Positions 58,589-64,000 of a stretch of 64,000 nt of DNA are shown piece by piece. Position numbers and translations under genes: made by a program. How positions within the stretch are numbered: the stretch's first letter is position 1; the number at the start of each line of letters is the position of its first letter. The stretch lies in the NCBI RefSeq assembly GCF_946463545.1, contig NZ_OX296583.1:1215035-1279034 (forward strand), in the 5' to 3' direction. The notes beneath the pieces are model-generated. The model was not told where the DNA came from. It saw nothing but the letters and a program-made list of their open reading frames with translations, and did not search any database. Origin of the DNA: Methanothermococcus thermolithotrophicus DSM 2095. Lineage in GTDB: Archaea > AGJL01 > Methanococci > Methanococcales > Methanococcaceae.

Positions 58589-59437
58589 ATGCTAAAAAAA
58601 CTGATATTATTGCTAACTCTGATTGTAGTGCCAATGGTATCTGCGACGGATGTTATTTTAGTAAGTGACAATCCTGCAGATTACGTGGCTGTGGAAGGTA
58701 TAGCAAAGGCAGTTAATGCAACAGTAATAAAGACGCCGTGGGGCATTTTCAATGAAAGCGTTTTAGATGAAATAAAATCATTGAATCCTAATAATGTTAT
58801 TGTTGTAGGGGGCCCGATGGCAGTTGTTGAAAACTACACAAAAGAATTAGAAAATATAGGAATTGAAGTTGAGAGAATTGCTGGAGAAAATAGATACGAA
58901 ACCAATGCAAACCTTGTATTGAAATTTAAGCATATGTTTGGAAATGGAACTACCGTATATGTTTACCATGGAGACGATATAGCGTTGAATGGAACATTTC
59001 AAGGAATGGATAAACCACTCTTGGTATTACTTACAAATGGGGTTAATTTAACGGTAGATCCCGAAGATTTAGACCTTGAAATTGAGGAAGTTGAAGTGAT
59101 GGACAGTCCACTATATAACGGTTCATTAGTAGCAGAAAAATTTAAAATGAAAGGAGCTAATGTAAAAATTAAAGCTGTTCCACAAGACGAAATAGAAGTT
59201 ATGATGGAAAATAAAATCACTGCACTTAAAATGAAAATCGATCTATTGAAAAGTCAAGGAATAGATGCATCAGAACTGGAAGATAAGTTAGAAGAATTAG
59301 AAAGTATATTGGATGAAACTGAAGAAGCAATGGATGAGGACAAATACGAAGAGGCCTATAAATTAATGGTAGAACTTCAAGGAGAACAGATGGCAATAGT
59401 TGTTAGAGCTCACGAGATGGACGATGACCACTTATGA
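58589..59437 (+). CDS. Secreted CWB2-type surface protein (1)
   Basis: About 282 residues. A signal peptide (about 1-20) is followed by CWB2-like (cell-wall-binding repeat 2) modules: VILVSDNPADYVAVEGIAKA, NNVIVVGGPMAVVENYTKE, ERIAGENRYETNANL. A helical coiled-coil domain follows (MKIDLLKSQGIDASELEDKL). GGTGAAATAT selects the ATG at 58589. The frame stops at 59435-59437 just after HEMDDDH. The DNA beyond encodes, in the +1 frame, a His/Glu-rich tail (59439-59705) whose counterpart in the paralogue at 60026 is in frame. The protein as read is thus probably truncated. Confidence 0.8.
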   Translation: MLKKLILLLTLIVVPMVSATDVILVSDNPADYVAVEGIAKAVNATVIKTPWGIFNESVLDEIKSLNPNNVIVVGGPMAVVENYTKELENIGIEVERIAGENRYETNANLVLKFKHMFGNGTTVYVYHGDDIALNGTFQGMDKPLLVLLTNGVNLTVDPEDLDLEIEEVEVMDSPLYNGSLVAEKFKMKGANVKIKAVPQDEIEVMMENKITALKMKIDLLKSQGIDASELEDKLEELESILDETEEAMDEDKYEEAYKLMVELQGEQMAIVVRAHEMDDDHL

Positions 59438-59438
59438 A

Positions 59439-59705
59439 ATGCATAAGGAAACACACAATGAAATACACGATGAGCTCAATGACATCGAAGATGACCATCA
59501 AGAGATACACAAAGAGATTGGCGATGAAATCATGGATAGGAACCATGATAACCAAGAAATGCATCAGGAGATGTACACCGAAATACACTCAGAAATTAAC
59601 GATACTGAAGATGACCATCAAGAGATGCACAATGAAGTGCACAAAGAGACACACAATGAGCGCGAGGGCATGGAGCATGATGGGGAGGATAATGACGATG
59701 AATAA
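59439..59705 (+). pseudogene. His/Glu/Asp-rich tail of the CWB2 protein, out of frame
   Basis: An open stretch of 88 codons of metal-ligand-rich repeats (MHKETHNEIHDELNDIEDDH, then QEMYTEIHSEINDTEDDH), with a His about every fourth to eighth residue. The unit around EIHxExNDxEDDHQE is repeated. There is no ribosome site before its ATG, and the frame is +1 relative to the preceding gene. I read it as a disconnected C-terminal tail reached only by a frameshift, or as a broken gene end. Confidence 0.5.
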
Positions 59706-60025
59706 TTAATTTTAAATTATTTTTATTTTTACTGCCGGTTGTGTAAATTAGTGACAATGTGGTGACACAATGAGGGATTATTACTTTAGTTTTTGTATAT
59801 CCATTATCCATTAATAACCAAGTAATGACTAAGGAAGCATTATTTAAATGCACGATTGAATCATGTTATTGCGCTAATTAACACCACCATGCAGAAGATG
59901 GATGTTGTGGGGAGCTCACAGATTAGGTTTAGGGTACAGACACGAGCTCAGAACTGTATGTATAATAGCAATTATATCCAATAATATACTATATATTAAA
60001 TGTTACAATCCATGGGGTGATGAAT
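59706..60025. promoter_or_regulatory. Gap before second CWB2 gene
   Basis: A 320-base stretch without a gene. It contains TTGTGT...ACACAA inverted ends around paired GTGACAATG and GTGACACAATG (about 59738-59770), which could be an operator. TATA-like AATAATATACTATATATTA lies near 59980. Confidence 0.4.
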
Positions 60026-61081
60026 ATGCTGAAAAAATTAATGGTGCTTTTATCACTAATAGCACTATCGGCATCAGTAGTATATGCAACAGATGTCGTA
60101 TTGGTAAGTGACAATAGTGCAGATCAAACAGTAGCTTTGGAAGTTGCAAATGTATTGAATGCGACAGTAGTTACTACAACATGGGGAATATACGACGAAA
60201 GCGTAATTGACGAAATAAAATCGCTTAATCCCGATAAAGTAATAGTAATCGGTGGAAATTTAGCAGTTGTTGATGATTATATTGTCGCATTGGAAAATGC
60301 GGGTTTAACAGTTGAAAGAATCGGGGGACAGACAAGATACGATACAAACGCAAATATTACATTGAGATTCCAAAATGAGTTTACTCATGCCTATGGAAAT
60401 GTAACAATCTGCGTTGCTCATGGAATGGATGATATATCACTGAACGAAACAATGGCAAGAGTAAGAGACGGTCATTGTTTGGTATTACTATCAAACGGCA
60501 CAAACCTATCAGTAGAACCTGAAAGATTACATTTGAGAATTAATAAAGTAGAAGTGATTGAAAATCCAGTTTACCCATACAATCACTCAGCAGTGGTAAA
60601 TAGATTGAGAAATAAGGGGCTTAATGTGGCTGTTCAGAATATTCCAGAAGACCGAGTAAAATTGATGATACAAAATAGAATAAGACACATGGAAATGAAA
60701 ATTGAAATGTTAAAAGAACAGGGAATAAACACCACTGAATTAGAAGAAAAATTAAATGAAGTTAATGAATTAATGAACCAAAATAAATACCAAGATGCAT
60801 ACCGAATAGTTTTACAGTTAGAAGGGGAACAGATGGCAACGATTAGGTTGCAATTACATGCTGGCGGTCATGGTAAAATGATGGGGAATGCAAACATGAA
60901 TAATATGGGCAACATGGGAGCTCCTATGAACCACCAAAATATTGGAAATGCAGGAACTCCTGCAAACACCAACGCACCTATGAACCATCAATATGAAAAT
61001 ACCACAGTAGGAAATGCAGGAGCTCCACACATTAATCATCAAAACATGAAGGATGGTGGCATGATAACTGCACAACACTGA
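60026..61081 (+). CDS. Secreted CWB2-type surface protein (2) with His/Met-rich tail
   Basis: About 351 residues. Signal peptide (about 1-22), CWB2-like modules (VVLVSDNSADQTVALEVANV, DKVIVIGGNLAVVDDY, ERIGGQTRYDTNANITL), and a helical region (MKIEMLKEQGINTTELEEKL) parallel the protein at 58589. The last 75 residues are rich in His, Met, Asn and Gly (NANMNNMGNMGAPMNHQN), the make-up of copper or silver binding tails. GGGGTGATGAAT selects the ATG at 60026. It heads a same-strand run with a ferritin-like lipoprotein and a NapH-like protein. Metal binding is inference. Confidence 0.82.
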   Translation: MLKKLMVLLSLIALSASVVYATDVVLVSDNSADQTVALEVANVLNATVVTTTWGIYDESVIDEIKSLNPDKVIVIGGNLAVVDDYIVALENAGLTVERIGGQTRYDTNANITLRFQNEFTHAYGNVTICVAHGMDDISLNETMARVRDGHCLVLLSNGTNLSVEPERLHLRINKVEVIENPVYPYNHSAVVNRLRNKGLNVAVQNIPEDRVKLMIQNRIRHMEMKIEMLKEQGINTTELEEKLNEVNELMNQNKYQDAYRIVLQLEGEQMATIRLQLHAGGHGKMMGNANMNNMGNMGAPMNHQNIGNAGTPANTNAPMNHQYENTTVGNAGAPHINHQNMKDGGMITAQH

Positions 61082-61120
61082 TGGATTTTTTTTATTTTTT
61101 AAATTTTAATGGTGATAATT

Positions 61121-61885
61121 ATGAAAGATATTTTAAAATTGACAGTTATATCATTAGTCGCTTCCATGGTTCTTTTAGCAGGATGCATATCTCAAAATAC
61201 GGATACCCAGATGCCAGATAATCAAATACAAAATAATAATCAGGCTGATTATCATCAAAACCAGATGGGCATGGGAAAGGGAGGAATTGTAGGAAGTAAT
61301 GGGGATGTAAATGTTAGCTTAATGTGTGAGAATATTGATGCACTCCCACAACAGTCAATAAGTGAGGAGGAAAAGGAAGGATTGCTTGAAATGAGAGAAG
61401 AAGAGAAATTGGCAAGAGATGTTTATTTAACATTATATGATAAGTGGAAATTACAGATATTCAAAAATATTGCTAATAGCGAACAAACCCATACTGATTC
61501 AGTAAAATATCTATTAGAAAAATACAATATCCCAGACCCAGTTGAAAGTGAAGAAGTTGGAAAATTCTCAAATCCAAAATTTGAGGAATTATATAATAAT
61601 TTAGTTGAAAAGGGTAGTCAGTCAGCTGTTGATGCGTTGATAGTTGGGGCAACTATTGAGGATTTAGATATTGCTGATTTAGAAAATTGGATAAGCAAAA
61701 CCGATAACGAAGACATAAAATTGGTTTATGAAAATCTAATGAAAGGTTCAAGAAATCATATGAGAGCTTTTGTTAGAATGTTAGATAGTTACGGAGCAAA
61801 TTACACTCCACAATACATAAGCAGTGAAGAATATGAACAAATACTAAGCAGCTCAATGGAGAGAGGAGGAGGCCCTAACAGGTGA
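61121..61885 (+). CDS. DUF2202 ferritin-like lipoprotein
   Basis: About 254 residues. It has a lipoprotein-type signal, MVLLAGC with Cys 22, then a Gln/Asn/Met-rich spacer. The DUF2202 domain (about 75-240) is a ferritin-like four-helix bundle with likely diiron ligands in REEEKLARDVYLTLYDKW, ANSEQTHTDSVKYLL and GSRNHMRAFVRML. It is exported and probably anchored outside. TGGTGATAATT selects the ATG at 61121. It lies in the run of surface redox or metal genes 60026-64000. Confidence 0.88.
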   Translation: MKDILKLTVISLVASMVLLAGCISQNTDTQMPDNQIQNNNQADYHQNQMGMGKGGIVGSNGDVNVSLMCENIDALPQQSISEEEKEGLLEMREEEKLARDVYLTLYDKWKLQIFKNIANSEQTHTDSVKYLLEKYNIPDPVESEEVGKFSNPKFEELYNNLVEKGSQSAVDALIVGATIEDLDIADLENWISKTDNEDIKLVYENLMKGSRNHMRAFVRMLDSYGANYTPQYISSEEYEQILSSSMERGGGPNR

Positions 61886-61889
61886 GATT

Positions 61890-62846
61890 ATGAAAAAACT
61901 ATTTTTTATTTTTTTTAATATATTTTTAATATCATCTTTAAGCACAATTTACGCATGGGATGACTGCCCTTATGGAATTACTGATTCGTCATGCACATTT
62001 CCGGGAAGTTGTGGGAAATACATTGACACAAACAATAACGGCATTTGTGACCACAGTGAGCCAGCTCCTACTATGAGCGGAGCTCCGTCAAACATACTGC
62101 CAACATTAACAACAAGTGAAGGAGTGATGTCCGAGGATATTATTGATAAATATGTTCCAACGCCAAGCAGTGAGTTGAAAAACTACACTATAAAACAGGT
62201 ATGCGAAGAATACAACATAAGTCAGGATTGTTTAATTAATGCTTTAAAATCAAAAATAAATGAAATCAACGAAATGAGCAAGAGCTCTCCATCTGATGAA
62301 ATACTGCTTACAGAGGAAATAATTGATGAATACATAACCATATCAGGAAGTGAGTTAAAGAGCTACACCATAAAACAAATTTGCGAAATGTATGGTATAA
62401 ATCCAGAGGATTTAAAGAGAAATTTAGGTATAGCAGTAGATGATGATACCACATTCTATACAATTAAAAAAACCTATGGTATATCCCCATCAAAATCCAA
62501 AGAGGCAATACTTAAATGTTTAATAGATGATGGAAAAGTCGTTTTGGACACCAACAAGGTTCAAGATTCTATTGATAAAAGTAATCAATTAAAAGAAACA
62601 TTAATTAATGAATTAAACGAAGATACCACTTTAAATGAAATTAAAGAAGTTTATGGATTATCCCCAACTGACCTTAAAGAAGCAATACTTAACTGTATGA
62701 TTGATGAAGGAATTGTAAGTATAAACCGTACCCAAAGTATCCCTGCTAATGACGATAATTTAAATACTTCTGAATCCATAATTGATAAAATAATAAAATT
62801 CCTATTTACGGAAATAAATTTAAAAAATTTGTTTAAATTTAATTAA
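61890..62846 (+). CDS. Secreted Cys- and repeat-containing protein linked to NapH-like ferredoxin
   Basis: A 318-residue protein with a signal peptide (1-22). A Cys-rich N-terminal motif follows: CPYGITDSSCTFPGSCGKY, then an acidic loop IDTNNNGICDHS with the look of a calcium site. The rest holds about four helical repeats of about 45-70 residues around YTIKQVCEEYNI, YTIKQICEMYGI, YTIKKTYGISPSKSKEAIL and TLNEIKEVYGLSPTDLKEAIL. Similar modules accompany NapH-type 4Fe-4S membrane proteins. Its ATG lies in CAGGTGAGATT, a few bases after the previous stop, so it is an operon gene. Function unknown; redox or metal handling at the surface is likely. Confidence 0.75.
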   Translation: MKKLFFIFFNIFLISSLSTIYAWDDCPYGITDSSCTFPGSCGKYIDTNNNGICDHSEPAPTMSGAPSNILPTLTTSEGVMSEDIIDKYVPTPSSELKNYTIKQVCEEYNISQDCLINALKSKINEINEMSKSSPSDEILLTEEIIDEYITISGSELKSYTIKQICEMYGINPEDLKRNLGIAVDDDTTFYTIKKTYGISPSKSKEAILKCLIDDGKVVLDTNKVQDSIDKSNQLKETLINELNEDTTLNEIKEVYGLSPTDLKEAILNCMIDEGIVSINRTQSIPANDDNLNTSESIIDKIIKFLFTEINLKNLFKFN

Positions 62847-62887
62847 ATTATTTTTACTCACTTTAACTTTTAATTGAGGTGAAGATA

Positions 62888-63130
62888 ATGTATTATGGTG
62901 CTGGAAGTAATCACATGGGAGGAAATACTATGCAATCTATAACCGGACATTTTTTCGGATATGAATGGTATATAGTAATAATACTCTTGGTAGTTATTAT
63001 AATAATGTTGGCATATTTGATATTTAAAAAACCAAGTAGCGATATAGAATTGGCAAAAATAGAGAAGGATACTGTGGAAATAAAAGAAACGGTTAAGGAG
63101 TTGAAGAAAAAATGGGATGAAATCGAGTGA
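62888..63130 (+). CDS. Small membrane protein with coiled coil
   Basis: About 80 residues. A short Gly/His/Met-bearing N-terminus (MYYGAGSNHMGGNTMQ), one membrane helix (about 27-46, WYIVIILLVVIIIMLAYLIF), and a C-terminal coiled coil (IELAKIEKDTVEIKETVKEL). GAGGTGAAGATA selects the ATG at 62888. The next gene starts four bases after its stop. Confidence 0.75.
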   Translation: MYYGAGSNHMGGNTMQSITGHFFGYEWYIVIILLVVIIIMLAYLIFKKPSSDIELAKIEKDTVEIKETVKELKKKWDEIE

Positions 63131-63134
63131 TTTT

Positions 63135-63416
63135 ATGAATTTGGAAAAAACTGTTAAGATAGGGGATGCACTGTCTAACCCTGTAAGAATTAAAATAATT
63201 CATCTTTTGAATAAAAAACCCATGAATATTTATGAATTGGCAAAAACTCTAAATCTATCGAGACCTGTGATATATGCCCATTTAAAAAAACTGGAAGAAG
63301 CTGATTTAGTGGAAAGTGATTTAATATTGGATGAAGCTAGGGCTAAGAGAATATACAAATCAAAGGAATTTAAATTTTGCATAGACAATGATAAAATAGA
63401 TGGATTTTTTAAGTGA
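63135..63416 (+). CDS. ArsR-like winged-helix regulator
   Basis: About 93 residues with a winged helix (LSNPVRIKIIHLLNKKPMN, YELAKTLNLSRPVIYAHLKK). ArsR-family proteins often sense metals or redox state. There is one Cys (KFCIDND). GAGTGATTTT lies at the end of the previous gene and selects the ATG at 63135. It probably controls its own operon. Confidence 0.85.
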   Translation: MNLEKTVKIGDALSNPVRIKIIHLLNKKPMNIYELAKTLNLSRPVIYAHLKKLEEADLVESDLILDEARAKRIYKSKEFKFCIDNDKIDGFFK

Positions 63417-63431
63417 TATTAAAGTGATATT

Positions 63432-64000
63432 ATGGATAAACTACAAACTGTAAGAAAAATAGTCCAGTCGGCATTTTTTATAAAATTTGTAATCTTATCG
63501 GCGGTTCTTTCAAGCTTCTTCTGCCTGCATTTTTGGATATATTGAGCAATTTATATTGATGGGGAGTATTTATTTTGTTCCCGTTGTAATTGTAATATCA
63601 CTGCTAACAATAATTTTTGGAAGGGTATTTTGCGGTTGGATGTGTCCACTGGGTTTTATTTTTGATTTAACATATCGATTGAGGGTTAAATTATCAGGGT
63701 TAAAAAAACTTCCAGAAGTTCCAAAAAACATTCATAATAAATTAAAATACTTAAAATATGTTATATTGGTGTTATTCATCATATTAACATACCATCTTAC
63801 AACATACGTCTATTGTTCAGTATGTCCTATCGGAGCTCTCACAAACTTATCTGGAACTGTCATTTCATTTGTCGTTCTCATCGGATTTATAATATTGGGA
63901 TTCATATATCCTATGGCATTTTGCAGATATCTCTGTCCAATAGGGGCGTTGTTGGGTATTTTCTCACTGAAACCGGTTTTTAAATTAAAACTTAATAAAG
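63432..64000 (+). CDS. NapH-like 4Fe-4S membrane protein, partial and apparently frameshifted
   Basis: The frame from the ATG at 63432 (MDKLQTVRKIVQSAFF) stops at TGA after about 37 codons. In another frame, from about 63526 to the window end, it continues as CIFGYIEQFILMGSIYFVPV, GRVFCGWMCPLGFIFDLTYR, VYCSVCPIGALTNLSG and FCRYLCPIGALLGIF. These are the CxxxCP motifs and helices of NapH/CcoG-type ferredoxin membrane proteins. The junction TTCTGCCTGCATTTTTGG lacks about two bases compared with an expected FCPxCIFGY. Either the gene is broken, or the sequence has an error. The 3' end lies outside the window. Confidence 0.75.

Noticed and set aside
59434-59709. Lys/Met/Thr/Arg-rich frame over the His-rich tail
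   Set aside because: It is the shifted reading of the His/Glu repeats; the acidic His-rich frame has the protein-like pattern that matches the paralogue's tailed layout.

Overview
The window is AT-rich DNA from a hydrogenotrophic methanogen of the order Methanococcales, most likely Methanococcus or Methanothermococcus; the species is not certain. The assignment rests on hdrC/hdrB (heterodisulfide reductase), an A-type ATP synthase operon with a triplicated proteolipid, mfnB (methanofuran synthesis), archaeal adkA followed by the YidC-like DUF106 protein, a Methanococcus-type multi-OB RPA, wecB/wecC, and GGTGA-type ribosome binding sites.

Region 1 (388-20518) is the most unusual part. A 1117-residue secreted scaffold on the minus strand carries cohesin-like domains, two CARDB domains and an S-layer-type C-terminus. 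Beside it lie two secreted FecB/BtuF-type substrate-binding proteins, each with a two-loop type I dockerin at its N-terminus, and three coupled cohesin-like surface proteins. Next come two FecCD permeases, one ABC ATPase with an extra C-terminal domain, a CobN-family chelatase large subunit, and chlI/chlD. The chlI and chlD frames are joined across a textbook A AAA AAC slippery heptamer that sits right on the chlI stop codon. I read this as a metal-chelate or tetrapyrrole importer whose binding proteins are tethered to the cell surface by cohesin-dockerin pairs, with a CobN/ChlID chelatase acting on the imported substrate. The dockerin DNA is identical over 143 bp in the two binding-protein genes, and a 158-bp tandem duplication has doubled one promoter.

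Region 2 (20746-29569) holds a Gate-domain membrane protein, an orphan membrane-anchored protein, an Mrp/NBP35 iron-sulfur carrier ATPase, small Cys/Gly-rich proteins (one possibly frameshifted), an NhaP-type antiporter with wecC and wecB, mfnB and tRNA-Arg(GCG).

Region 3 (29944-37586) holds a metallo-hydrolase, an HTH regulator divergent from hdrC-hdrB, a winged-helix regulator, surE, a NYN-domain protein, a small MnhG/EhbC-like operon including an unlisted 59-residue membrane protein, and DUF61 and DUF22 proteins.

Region 4 (37644-47349) is the ATP synthase operon in the order H-I-K-E-C-F-A-B-D on the minus strand.

Region 5 (47683-58441) is mostly housekeeping: DUF531, stomatin, NfeD, thymidylate kinase, a large HEAT-repeat protein, RPA, adkA, DUF106 and an ABC-class ATPase.

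Region 6 (58589-64000) is a second surface cluster: two CWB2-type proteins with metal-ligand-rich tails (one tail out of frame), a DUF2202 ferritin-like lipoprotein, a repeat protein, a small membrane protein, an ArsR-like regulator, and the start of a NapH-like ferredoxin membrane protein that looks frameshifted and runs off the window. Intergenic DNA across the window is rich in short perfect hairpins with 3-nt loops, often in tandem.
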